A DNA stretch of 64,000 nucleotides from Albula goreensis. Lineage: Eukaryota; Chordata; Actinopteri; Albuliformes; Albulidae. Within the stretch, counting starts at the first letter, position 1; each line of letters starts with the position of its first letter. The notes under the pieces are model-generated. The model saw only the letters and a list, made by a program, of their open reading frames with translations. It had not been told where the DNA came from and did no database searches. The DNA lies in the NCBI GenBank assembly GCA_022829145.1, contig CM040751.1, positions 496,001 through 560,000 on the forward strand. The letters are read 5' to 3'. The position numbers were made by a program, and so were the translations under genes. Positions 21,903 through 33,208 of this stretch are shown here, one piece after another.

Positions 21903-23340
21903 GCTGCGTTCCAATCCAAAATAAAATCCTCCCTTCACTTCTTCCCTCAAATCGAGTGAGCCCTCAGTGACGTAGCAGGCGAGGAAGCCCTTCCTGAGCG
22001 AGGGGAGCAATGGAGGGAGGGTTCGTGGCTTTTCGAATTGGAATGACCCTCGCGGTTCTTCCTCACTTTGTGTTCTTTTGCAAGGACTGGATTGCCGCGA
22101 TGTGTCCCTTGCAGGCTGCAGTACCTGTTCCAGTTAAATTCTCCACCGCAAAACCAATCTATAGACGGAGAGAGTTCTCTCTAGGCTACGTTATGCAACT
22201 TAACCATTAATATAGTTAGACAGTGAAGATGCATGTTAGCTAGATATGCCTACATATCTAGCATATTCCCCATGACAAAATCCTTATATTTTCCATGAGC
22301 ATAAAATCATTTTAAATCGATGTTTTTATTTACTATTAATAGATGTGATGTTATTTTCAATAAAGTTGCCAAGCTTTTCCAATGTGAAACCACTTATTTG
22401 TATGCACAATTTAATAATCATATTGAATAATTATCACAATCATAAAAATAGTTACTATAATTATTTGTGTAACACCTTTTGAGCAGGGTGAATCCCGAAG
22501 TGATTCCCATAGACAAGTACAGATAATTAATAAAATCGGTAACGATAAAATATGGTAAAACAGATCAGTAACTAACTGCAACAGTAAACAAGTAATGATA
22601 AATAAGTGTAAGGTGTAACAGGGTGTAAAAGTACATATGTGTAGAGACAGGTAAAATGATGAACAAAAAATAAAAATCAATATCAATATCAGACGAATAA
22701 ACCGGAATTATGCTACGATATACATAGGCAATTATACCGGTATGTTTAAACGGCGATTTAAAAACAATTAGTGCTCAACAGAAGATTCAATTTCATGCTG
22801 TGCGAATGATTGAAGCTAAAGGTAGCATAACTGTTACATTTAAAGATTCAGAAAATGTAGGTTATTCTTAACAAAATGCATGGCTACGGCAGCTATGCCT
22901 CCACCTGCTTATGATTAAAACTTCATGGTCAAAACGTATATTTTTTTTTGGACTACCAATGAACTTGATAAGCGGCTATTGAGTGTTGGGCATTTCCTTT
23001 GAATCTGTAAGATTTAAATAACGACCACCACCAACAACATAGCATTTTAGCGAATGGATTGTATAATCGATCGGCAACAGAGGTCTTTGAACTTGGTAAA
23101 CGTTTTTAAATTTGCTTGTTCTTTGGTAGCAAGAGCATAATATTCAAATAAAGTTTAACACGTGGGCAAGCGAGCAAGCATCGCCGTGCATTCTGGGCAA
23201 TATCAACGCTTGGAGGGATGATTTTTGTTGGCTCCGTTGGAGGGAGTGAAACCGAGGGCTTGAGCAAATGAAAATTCGCCCTTCCCTCAACAAATCTGGA
23301 TTGGAATCGCCCTCACGGTGGCAGCCATCTTGCATACGGG
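21903..23340. mobile_element. Probable non-autonomous DNA element
   Basis: The left edge (GCGTTCCAATCC, followed by CTCCCTTCACTTC and GAGTGAGCCCTCAGTGACG) has an imperfect inverted partner near 23,225-23,325 (GGATTGGAATCGCC, preceded by GGGAGTGAAACCGAGGGCTTGAG). Ends of this GCGTTCCAAT type are common in fish MITE-like elements. It replaces the outer part of LTR3. No transposase is inside; the middle (22,200-23,150) is AT-rich. The exact ends and target duplication are uncertain, so no superfamily is given. Confidence 0.45.
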
Positions 23341-23490
23341 ACTTTTGGGGATTCCCCCTTGATTGAAGGGACTGAGCACGAAGAAGCAAGCATTTTTCGG
23401 ATTGAAGCCCCTGTCCTCAGTTGCATTACCAGTAGCGAACGAAGCACCAGCATTTTGACGCGTCACAGTGGAAACAGGAGTCCTGATTTG

Positions 23491-23498
23491 TATAAATT
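23491..23498 (+). promoter_or_regulatory. Possible TATA box before the triplicated-exon gene
   Basis: TATAAATT lies 58 bases before the ATG of the five-exon gene. If used, initiation would fall near 23,520 and leave a 5' untranslated region of about 30 bases without an upstream intron, which fits the lack of an acceptor before exon 1. Confidence 0.4.
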
Positions 23499-23548
23499 AA
23501 GCAAATATTCAGGAAAAAAGGCAAGATTTTCTTCGAGGACTCGAAGAA

Positions 23549-24726
23549 ATGGCTGACGGTATGGATTACCTGGAGGATATTCGATTCCTGTTTGATGCTG
23601 AGCAGGATACAGTAAGTTCTGCACTACAGACCATGTGCTTGACCTGGTCAAACCCAATAAAACCAGCTCATTTTTACACTGCACTTTCATTCCTTGCACT
23701 GTTCATCAGGAAAATACATTTTATCAAGTATTGATATTGTCAAAATCTTAAATCTTCATCAATACATGAAAAACCGTTTTTTAAACTCAGTACTGCTTGC
23801 CTTATGGCGAAAAGTTCAATACCTTTGCTTTCTATTTTAGATGACTGATGAGGTTGTAGAAACCGACATGGAGGATTACCTGGAGGACATTCGATTCCTG
23901 TTTGAGCAGGAAACAGTAAGTTCTGTTCTACACACCATGTGCTCTGTCTGGTCAAACACAATAAAATCAGCTCATACTTCACATTGCACTTTCACTCATT
24001 TATGATGCCACACTAAACAGTCAGATTCTTAAAGTCAGCAAGTCAAGCAGTTATACAGGAAAAATAGGCAATATTTTATTCTTTGAGAATTTGCTTGTAT
24101 TGGATGATTTAGTAAGTATTTATATTCATGTTAAAATCCCTAAGCTAAGATGTTTATAAATAAAGTATGAACCATTTTTAAACTCTGTACAGCATACCTT
24201 ACATCAAAAAGTTGAATACCTTTGCTTTTTATTTTAGATGGACGCAGATGATTACCTGGAGGATATTCGTTTCCTGTTCGATACTGTAAGTACTGTTTAG
24301 CCAAACCAAACAGACAGATTGTTATGGCTGTAATTTTGGCATTCTGAATCTGGTGAGCAGAGCTAATACTGATGAAATGTTACAAGCAGTGTATATATCA
24401 TGTGCCATGTGTGATTGCAGGCTTCCCTGGATGAGAATGAGACTGCAGCAGGCGACGCAAAGGCAGTCAAGGGGGTGAAGGTCTTTGTTCAGAGTGAGTC
24501 ACTCATACTGCCTTCTAGTGGACAGGGTTGGAAGTGTGCTGTAAACATTTGTAAGCCATGAGTGTGCTTCAATACAAGGATATCAAGAATATGGGTATTA
24601 AAAGGAGTCTCTCCCTGGTCTTTTGTAGAGCTGAAGAAGATGAAGAAAGGCGTGAAGAAGTTCTGCAGCCGCTTTGTGCAGACTGTGAGACGTGGCTTCT
24701 GCTGCTGCGTCTCTGTGGAGGAGTAA
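23549..24726 (+). CDS. Five-exon small gene with three tandem YLEDIRFLF exons; function unknown
   Basis: Predicted exons are 23,549-23,611, 23,841-23,915, 24,238-24,285, 24,421-24,493 and 24,629-24,726. Every junction has GT-AG borders and the lengths add to 357 bases: 118 codons plus TAA. Exons 1-3 are in phase 0, each starts with ATG, and each encodes DYLEDIRFLF with D or E after it. The introns following exons 1 and 2 are also alike, so exon plus intron was duplicated. Exon 4 is neutral to acidic (ASLDENETAAGDAKAVKGVK). Exon 5 is strongly basic (KLKKMKKGVKKFCSRF) and ends in a CCC cluster and VSVEE. No signal peptide or membrane span is seen. The cationic, cysteine-bearing tail could bind membranes or nucleic acid, but that is inference. 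I recognise no family. Because exons 2 and 3 begin with ATG right after the acceptor, forms with one, two or three motifs are possible. Confidence 0.6.
24055..24115 (+). pseudogene. Decayed extra copy of the exon-1 unit inside intron 2
   Basis: The segment ACAGGAAAAATAGGCAATATT matches the bases just upstream of exon 1 (CAGGAAAAAAGGCAAGATT), and about 45 bases later GATGATTTAGTAAGTA resembles the end of an exon with its donor. The YLEDIRFLF codons themselves are gone. It looks like the remains of a further duplicated unit. Confidence 0.4.
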
Positions 24727-26199
24727 GGCGTAAAGATCCATGCACACTTTTCCGATGTTTCACAAGAGCCGCACTTTATGTGAACAGGTGAGAATTCCTA
24801 TTCACTGCTGACACCATGGGTCTGCTACTCAAAACAGAGAGAGCTAATGGGGACCTTCCATAACTCAAACTCTGGTATTGCTCTAATTTAATGGATCAGA
24901 AGTGATTCCTGTCTGTAGGCCAGGACATTTAACAAGAATCATTGGCTGTCATTCTTTGTGGTGGTGCATCTCTAAATCAGTTTTTGTAGCAGTGTAAAAG
25001 GAAGGAGCTGAGCAGGAAATAATGGGCATGTGTCTTTTTTTTAGATTCCGTCATTCTGGATAAATGAGGTAGTAAGTAATTTATCAGGACACCAAGGTAT
25101 GTAACTCATGGTATCGAGGTAATTATCTGGGGACATCAAGATACATCGCTCATAGCATCTTTGATAATTACAGCCAGGTTTCAACATTTTCATTTTAAAC
25201 CTATTTTTTTGGATTTTCCTTCCATATGGGAAAGACAACAATTGGTCCAGCCTGAACATGGCCAAAGTTCTGTTCCCACTGACTCCTGGGCCAGGTTGCC
25301 GTGGTGCACTATCTTCAATCCAACACTGCAACATAATCCTCATAATAACACAGTATGTGATTGGTGGTGCATCTGCAGTGTATAAAGAAACAAAGGCCAG
25401 TGGTAACATGAGTCGTCCTCCATGGCTTTCTCCTCCCGAGTTGGTGGGAGCAGGTTCCTGTGGTGGCCTAAACCATTCGGCTGTGTTCAGAGTGGAAAAA
25501 AGTTAAAAATCCAAAAAAAAAAAATTGTTTGGTGAAATGTCAAATGAAAATGAAATGTCATCAGCAAGCTGGCAATCAGTCAAGAACAGAGTTCAGAGCG
25601 CTTTAGAACAAGGACCTACTAATCTGTGTTGTTTCACCATTCAACGCCTCACATCGAGACAACTGCCCCCAAGCGCCGGTGTACTTCCTGTTTGTTCCCC
25701 AGAAGAATTTCCCAAGAGTCAGTGCGGCAGAGAAAGACCGAGCTCAGACGGATGCAGGTAGCATATGCGTGTCTGTTCGTGTGGTTTGACAGTGCGTGTG
25801 GCTATTTGTGCAGTGTGTGTAATGTGGTTTTCTATTTCTGTGGTGGTTTTCAGTAAACCCTTTTGTAGAGCTTGCATAGCGTTTAGAAAAGCCTTAGTGA
25901 TAGCAACTTCATTTAATGAAATAAAATTGTATGAATATTTTTGTCTTGAACCAATCGGAATGCTGTCAGCACAACTGCTTCTTCCCCACAGTTCCTCTTT
26001 TTCCACAGATACTTATATTTCCACTCATCAAAGACTTTGAACCTGACTTGTATGGTTTCTCTTTGCATTTTTGTTTTTCCACAAAGCTCGCGGATCGGAC
26101 ATATGGACAGGCAAAAACATCTTAACCAATGGACTAGTGTGCATGGATGCTTTTTATTATTAAATATATACAAAAAAATACAATTGGTTTTGCTCATTT
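24727..26199. other. Non-coding interval
   Basis: It begins with what would be the 3' untranslated region of the five-exon gene; no clear AATAAA was found in the first 300 bases. Near 25,620-25,760 there is an open frame rich in Arg and Cys that I could not assign. The rest is unremarkable AT-rich sequence. Confidence 0.35.
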
Positions 26200-26335
26200 C
26201 ATGTAAAACGAACAGAAAGGGAGGTGATGCCTTCTCAGTTACAGCTCTTAGGCTTTGGAACAATCTTCTCCTGAACATTAGAACAGCAGTCAGTAAGGAC
26301 CAAGGGTGCATTGTCACAGATCAGCTTTTTTTAAA
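26200..26335 (+). pseudogene. Tail of a LINE ORF (C-terminal fragment)
   Basis: The frame reads GGDAFSVTALRLWNNLLLN then IRTAVS. A phrase of the form FSVxAPRLWNxLPxxIR is typical of the extreme C-terminus of several vertebrate LINE ORF2 proteins. About 45 residues are recognisable; the reverse transcriptase itself is absent, as expected for a 5'-truncated insertion. AT-rich sequence follows to about 26,560. Confidence 0.5.
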
Positions 26336-26639
26336 TTTGATGTCTTTTCTTGGTGTCCTTAGTACAGCTGGAGTTTTACAGATTTTTTATAGATGGTCTT
26401 TCCCTGTTTTATTTTTATTGTCATTTTCATTTCATTTAAATTATAAATTAAGTTTTGGTACATTCATTTTCATTTGCCATTTTTTATCATTTTTTTGAAT
26501 ATTTTTTTGAATATTGTAAATGAATTAAATTTTTAACATCATGCCATAAAAAATATTAGATTTTTTTACTTTAAAGGTAGTAAAACATCTGTATTTTCCA
26601 CACCTGCAGGAAAAATTAGTCAGAAATTATTTGAAAAGA

Positions 26640-27740
26640 GGTAAATGAGATGTAACAGTAAAAGCAATAGAGTACGGGCTCTCTGATCTTCAAAGAATGC
26701 TAATCTCATGCAATCACTTGTTGAAGCTGTAAGAGTGTAGGTTTTGCAGATGGCCAGTACAGCATTAACATATGTATGCCTATCCCTTTGTGTCGAAAAC
26801 AATGCTGTGTACGATTTTTAAAACAGGGCAACACAGAAGAGTTGACAGGTATGATGGCAATCTGGAATTAGAATAAGCCCCAATCAAGCTATTTTCTTTT
26901 GGCTGTAATGTTTTTGTTTTGTAACAACATAGTTTTATATAGTCTGCATTTACATTGTAAGAGTGTAAGTATTGCAGATGGCCTGTACAGTTGTTTTGGA
27001 TAAAGGGATGTTCAGTCAGTTCTGATGTTCAATTCAGCAGTGTTAATGATCACATTCCAGTTAATATCCCTGTTTGAACCAGTTTTTTAGCGTCTGCAGT
27101 TGAATGTAAATAAAGAAAGGAAACACCCGGTAGCCTAGTTTTCAACACACTGCCTCACCTCAAATAGCTTCCCCATTGTTCTTCTAAATCTTGTCTTAAC
27201 TCTGTTAAGTAACATTCCTGATTTTTGGAGCTCCATGCTTCTTTTCTCCAAACTAGTTTGAATTTAAATATTACAAACTGAAGGATTATTAGTGTTCTGC
27301 CCATCTAGTTCATTCATGTTGCTTCTTGTTACAGTAACAGAGTACGGGCTCTCTGATCTTCAAAGAAGCCCTTTTAAAATCAGTTCATTGTGTGTTTTCT
27401 TTTGAATTAATGCCAGTGCCTTGTGTTATGTATATTCCTGTTGTTCTGGTATTAATGAAAGCTAGTCAACTCTGTGTAGTCAGTAGCATCAAGCAAGCTA
27501 TTTTCTTTAGGCTGTAATGTATTTGTTTTGTAACAACAAAGTGTTATAGACTGCACTTACCTTGTACGGTAGCAGACATGCTTGTACAGTAGCTAGACAA
27601 TGTTGTGTACTATTTTTAAATGGGGGCAACACAGAAGAGTTGACAGGTATGATGGTAATCTGGAAGTAGAGTAAGCCCCAAGCAAGTTATTTCCTTTAGC
27701 CTGTAATGTTTCTGTTTTGTAACAACATAGTGTTACATTT
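26640..27740. repeat. Interspersed repeat family, further copies
   Basis: At least two more partial copies of the 665-985 repeat: about 26,650-26,890 (CTAATCTCATGCAATCAC to AATAAGCCCC) and about 27,335-27,735 (with CAACTCTGTGTAGTCAG, TGTTTTGTAACAACA and GGGGCAACACAGAAGAGTT). Both are preceded by the block GAGTACGGGCTCTCTGATC. A third fragment sits at 26,895-26,990. The copies overlap in order, so the family unit is about 450 bases or more. No coding frame. Confidence 0.7.
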
Positions 27741-27979
27741 GACACCACAGCCTATGTTTCTCCAATCTGTATATTCAAGTAAGAAAAAGCATAGTAAACA
27801 GACTATTTATTCAGAAAATACACGTGGAAAGTGTAACTTTAAACAGCTACCCAGCCAGATTCAAACTTCCGAAGTGACGAAAGACAGCCACAGACTCTTC
27901 TCAAAGAACCATAGGAAACTTCTGTTGTAGAACTGTATAATGCGTATTTGATCATTGTGACGTAACACCCATCTGAGTG

Positions 27980-28210
27980 AAGCGTCAGAGCATCGATGCA
28001 TTTTCGAAGCAATTGCTTCAATTGTGTCAACTGTTTCAGAAGCCTCGGTTTCGCCATCACTGCTTGCAACTTGTTTAACTTAATCTTTGGATGGCCACCA
28101 TTCCAGAGGTATTTCCATATCATGACATCCACTATGTCAGAACTCAGGTAGGACTCAGACACGTAGTGTGGGTTAAAACAGGAAGGCACAGCAAAGGCAC
28201 AAAAACACAA
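27980..28210 (-). pseudogene. L1-like LINE fragment (post-RT region)
   Basis: On the minus strand the frame contains FLWNG-type sequence: MIWKYLWNGGHPKIKLNKLQ. In L1-type ORF2 proteins WNGKxPRIKLxxLQ follows the reverse transcriptase domain. Only about 30 residues match, after which the frame drifts. No endonuclease or RT domain is beside it. Confidence 0.55.
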
Positions 28211-30175
28211 TCCAGAAGAGTAATCAATAAACAGGCAAACAAAGTTTGTTTTCAGGCAGACTTGGCAAAAATCAGAGAGTGAAAATCAGAAACCAGAAAA
28301 CAGACACAAGTAACAGCAGACAGGCAGAAACAAACAGGCTCATGGAAGGAACTACTGAGATGAACTCACAACAAAGACAGAAAAACAAAGAGTGTAAATT
28401 CAAGGCTAACGAGGGCTAAACAAGGAACAGGTGAACAAAGTAACAGGTAAAACAGATGAGCAATTAACTATGCTGGTAATAAGGGAGGTGGGGCAGAAAC
28501 AAAAGAGCAATGAAAACAAAAGCACATGGACAGGGAAATGGAAAAAACAAAACAGACAAAAACTGAACAAAACCAAAAGAAAAATGACAGAATCAAACAC
28601 ATTGTAGGGCAGCATTACTGACACTCTATACCAATAACCTATAGGTGGAGGTAAAGGTATCCACAGAGAAAATACAGTTGAGCTAGGGTATTCATTTTCA
28701 GAGCTGCTATATGTGACAAAATGGAAGCTGAGTTTCTCATGGTTGCTTTTAACAATTATTTTTGGCTGGATATCAATACCAAGGTAAGTAAACTGCTTCT
28801 TTTTTGAGATATTACCTGATAAATTAAGAATGTTATGCTGTGTGTTAAGCCAAGATCTGATCTTCCCAAATTTATCTTATATCCAGGGAGGACACTACGG
28901 GCCAGATTTACTTAAGGATTGCAACTGCTTTTTGGGCATAAAAGGAGCCACTAAAACGCCTCGGTATTTACATGCAAATTACTAATAGTCGCAATGGGTG
29001 AAAATCACTATTAAAATGGGATTTGAGGTGACTTTGTCACTTTGCGACTTCCATCTTGATTCATATTAAAATCTGTTCATGCATATGTACACCCAGGGTA
29101 AAGGCACTAAAACAGCGTGGAGATTTTGCAAATGAAGCCAATTAAGTATTCAATCAAATGTGCTAAACTCTGCAATAACTGCAACTCCCGTCTTAGCGTT
29201 TGAATTTTTACGACTTCTGAAACCAGGCAGTAAATTTCGCGCCATCCAAGAGTTACCCTCTTTCAGTTAACCTAACAGGAAATACAGACGTGATATTACA
29301 CAGGTTACACAGTCATGGCATAATCTCACCACTGGAGGAACTTGAGCCATGCACCCAAAGATCAAATATTCTGTCGAATGTGGTGATGCTGTTAACTGCT
29401 AACTACATGTCCTCGCCTCTGGGTCTTTTCAGCAGAGCTGCATAGCTTACAGGTGGGTTGTTCTATCATACAACAAGCAAGTGTTTGTTAAATAGAAAAA
29501 CATATTCCATGAATGTGCAGGTTGTGATTCAAAACAAATAATCACAAATGCAAGGTACAGTGGCTCACGTCATGGCAGGTTTATTTTCAGGAGTAGCTCG
29601 ACCTACAGAAAGTGACAGAATGGGACAAGTGGAATGTATTAGTTATGCTGTAACAAACTTTTTCCAATTGCTGTTAAAATTCCATCTGTTGTTAGATGGC
29701 CAGCTGTGTTTTTGATCTTATGATGTTGTAAGGTTTTTGTATGACACCTAACATCATGTCATATTTTCTTTACTTCCTATACTGTTACTGTTTTTGTAAG
29801 TAGCTAAATTCATTTTGAACATGATGTCATTCAAAAACATACACCTCTCGGTTTGTATTTATATACTATAATAAGGCATTTTGAAGCTGTGCCATGCTAG
29901 CCGTTATATGTATTACCTGATCTGTAAATATAAGTTTATTTTTCTTGTGGTTCCCTGGTTGCTCTGTATCCAAGCATGCCATTTATTGCATTTTTATGGA
30001 CGTCTCCTACCACAAAAACTACGACATGAGGGTGTTGAATTTTTTGATTGTGTAACCAGAACAAGTTTTGGCAAGTTGGTTGTTAATATTTTGGTGCTTG
30101 CGACAGATACAGCAAATAATCTTGTGCTGCGACAATTCCTTAGAAAATTTGGACCTAAATGTATTAAATAGGCCA

Positions 30176-30177
<2 letters not shown>
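28211..30177. other. Non-coding interval
   Basis: The part 28,180-28,640 is purine/A-rich with many ACAGGCA and AACAGG words and looks repeat-derived. At 28,903 GGGCCAGATTTACT resembles the end of a fish MITE, but I could not find its inverted partner nearby. No gene is supported. Confidence 0.35.

Positions 30178-30180
<3 letters not shown>

Positions 30181-30212
<32 letters not shown>
30181..30212. repeat. (TG)n microsatellite
   Basis: Sixteen uninterrupted TG units. It sits at the 3' side of an L1-like fragment on the minus strand. Confidence 0.95.
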
Positions 30213-30217
<5 letters not shown>

Positions 30218-30229
30218 AAATGTGTGTGC

Positions 30230-31343
30230 GTGTATAAAATTAATTTTATTCATTTTTTTCTGGGTCAGAAACATACAAAATGTATTTTCAGCATATAATA
30301 TTTTATTTATAGATGACTTTATTTGTATTTGAGATGAACAACAACTTTGACTTATATTTTGTGCTAATGGTTCCAAAGACAATGCAAATAGCACAGCAAA
30401 AAGTGAGCATCCTTGCCTTGTTGCCTTGAAGATATTAAACGATTTGTAAAGTAAACTATTTATTGAAATAATGGCAGATACATTACCATACATAACCTCA
30501 ATCATTTTAATGAAGCTCTGTCCTACTCCAAATAGCTCCAGTGCCCTCCAGAGATAATACCATTCAAGGCCTTCTATGTGTCTAATGATACCATCGCACA
30601 CGGGTCTTTAATAGAGCCAGAATATGAAACAGGTGACGCATATTACCTGCTGCAGATCTTCCTTGCATAGAACCAGCCTGGACTGGATGAATTAGATGAT
30701 CCATATGTACCTAAAACTTTTGAAAACAATTACATGTCACAGTCTATTAAAGAAATCGGACAAAAAGCGGCACATTCAGTGAAGTCTCTTCATTTCTTAG
30801 GTATTTCTGATATCTATGTTGAAGTTTTCTTTCATGAAAGGGCCTTTCGTGATACAGGTTCATCTAACTTTACTGAGTCTGCTTTATTTAGCTTTGGAGA
30901 GTGAAGATTTTTAATAAATTCATTGTATTTACTTGTGTCCAATTCAAATGCAGAATCATAGTTTTTTGAGAAAAGGTATGAAATATTCACATATGAATTT
31001 ATGTCTCTGGAATCTGACACCAAATCTACAGTAATCAACATGGGTATGCAATTCAGTGCACTTGAACTAATGGGCAAGTAATCTGCTATGTCTGCTTCCA
31101 TTGAAATAATATTTTTGTCTAACCCTATGTATTGTAAATTCAGTTCTCCTTCGTAATAAAGCATTCAACAGTCTTAACTACCTGTGACTTATTTTTCAAC
31201 GGATCAGAATAGTTATTCTTTAACTGTTCTTCAAGCAGTACACGCCGTCTCTCTAGATAAGAAATTCTGGTAGTTCTACTTCTTTTTAAATGAACTGAAA
31301 TGATGTTGTGAAATCCCAGATAAATCCTTTTGTATCTTTCCAA
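30230..31343 (-). pseudogene. L1-like LINE ORF2 fragment (linker to RT)
   Basis: Minus-strand frames in order: SYLERRRVLLEEQLKN (coiled linker after the endonuclease), EFIKNLHSPKLNK with LDEPVSRKAL (region before RT), GRSAAGNMRHLFHI in the GFxxGR...N-I-R RT block, and GLEWYYLWRALELFGVGQSF then ATRQGCSLFAVLFALSLEPLA, the F(D)x(V)EWxYL and RQGCPLSPxLFxLxxEPLA motifs of L1-type reverse transcriptase. The YADD box appears as ILYAENTFCM, so its catalytic Asp pair is lost. It has stops and frame changes and is dead. Confidence 0.85.
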
Positions 31344-32370
31344 ATTAGAGCTGGGTCATCAAATGATCCATTATTTGATTCTCCTCAACCTTTTTTCGAT
31401 CGGGATACATAATCCAAAGTCTGTAAAAGTGTGGTATTAAATCGCCATCTGGTATCCGTTTCTGGCTTCAGTCTCATTGCTCAGCCTATACTGACAGGAT
31501 GGTGTCCCTGCACTGAAATACAACTACAGAGGTTCGTCAGAGATCAATACCACAAGGATGAGAATTCTGTTTCTGGACCGGCGCCTTCCACTTCTCTCAT
31601 CATCATAAATTTAATTAATTTACAGGCAAAAGCCCTTCAGAATTTACTTGTCTAACAGAGTAAATTCCTAACTTGGCAGTATCTGATATGAAATGCCAAA
31701 GATATAAAATACGGCTTAAAGGTGTGAATGTTTATCAATAAATTGTTAGCTGAGCCCACAGGAAGGAAATGGATGTTTTATTTATGAGATTATTAAAAGT
31801 GTTACATATTGCTCTAACGGTATAAAGAAGCTGATTCATTTGGCTAAGTAAGTAGTGCTTCAAATGAAATATTGTCACTGAGCAGAGGGGACACACCCTC
31901 CTCCATAATCACTCTTTTGCATTAGCACAAGAACCTAAACAGCCAATTAAATAGATTAAAATCATAAAAATAAGCCCTGTTTTTTTTTTTACGTCTTAAG
32001 ATGAATCCTTGAACCAATGTGAAGAAAGGGCTAATTAATCCTCCAAGGTTATGCACTGGAACAGTAACCCTGGTACTGAGCTAATTTTAGTAGAGTGTAA
32101 GGTAGCACACAAGTAGAATGTTGGGTAAATATAGCATGTTGGATTGTTGGGATCTGTAGAATCTAAATTCATAGAATCTCAGAATAAAAACAAAAGGGCC
32201 ATGTACACCAAAGCATTATTTTCTTCAGCTTGTCTTCAGCATAACATTTAAGCACACCTGTAAAGTATGCCAGGAGCGCAACAAGGAGCTGAGGCTCTTT
32301 TCAGCCCTGGGAACATGAACATGGCACCGATGCAACCTTGACTTCCACGGGAAACTTATTATGGCATGGT
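31344..32370. other. Spacer between L1 relic and Ginger copy 1
   Basis: AT-rich sequence without recognisable genes or repeats. The endonuclease part of the L1 relic was not found here. Confidence 0.4.
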
Positions 32371-32427
32371 GCTGTCACAGGCAAAAAGTTCCGGGCTGAC
32401 GCAACAATCGAGTTCTGAACAGCTGAT
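32371..32427 (+). repeat. Left terminal inverted repeat of Ginger copy 1
   Basis: Pairs with 40,459-40,515 over 57 bases with one mismatch at position 9 (A against G). It includes GGCAAAAAGTTCCGGGCTGA. Confidence 0.93.
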
Positions 32428-33156
32428 CGGCGTTCCACCCAAGCCATTACCTAATGTTAGGATCTTCGTGTAGCCCGATTGAAAACAAGCGGTGTAATGT
32501 CGAAGAACGAGGAAAATACTTTTAAAACTTCAAGGAGCCGTATATCATAAGCATAATACAGTTATAGTTAATACATACAAACAAAATACTGTAGCGTATT
32601 ATAGTTAGGCTTTGTTTAATTCGCTCACAAAGTACTTGTTAATCACCCTGTTAATCCATGGTAAATGGCAAATAGATATCAGAGACACCTAGTGAGTTTG
32701 TATGTTGCCTGTGGACATAATTGTAGTAGGGTTTATACCCGTCTATGAGCTGTATAAGAGATTTTCTGATTGGCAAAAGTTACACTTAATTCAGATTATG
32801 TCTGCCATAGAAATAAAAACAAATGAGAAGCCAGCAAGTCGTAAAACTGCATTAAACAGTTAATGAGGCTTGTAATCAAGCTAACGTTGGCTACCAAGTT
32901 GAAAACTGTTTATTAAAATTACTAGATAACATTGGCTACCAGGTAGAAAACTGTTTATAAACATTACTAGCTAGACAAACGTAAGATAGCACATTAAGAA
33001 TAATTGCTAGATTGCTAGCTACCTAGCTAAGTTGGTCTTGTGTGGCAACTCGACTTCAGAACCACAAAAAACGGCAAACAGGCTAGACAAACGTAAGATA
33101 ACAAATTAACAACGATCACTAGATTGCTAGCTACCTAGGTAAGTTGGTCGTGTGTG

Positions 33157-33208
33157 GGCAGAAAGTTGTTGCCGGGCAAATCGTTCCGGTTCCGAATCAG
33201 CTGATCGG
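33157..33208 (+). repeat. Internal TIR-like segment of Ginger copy 1
   Basis: This segment (AAGTTGTTGCCGGGCAAAT then CGAATCAGCTGATCGG) resembles the terminal inverted repeat in order and wording. It lies about 790 bases inside the element and 390 bases before the gene. Copy 2 has two equivalents at about 61,545-61,585 and 61,637-61,675. It may be a second transposase-binding site or a relic of a shorter element. Confidence 0.6.

Noticed and set aside
25626..25760. Arg/Cys-rich frame resembling a piggyBac C-terminal zinc-binding tail
   Set aside because: The cysteine spacing does not fit well and no transposase core is near.
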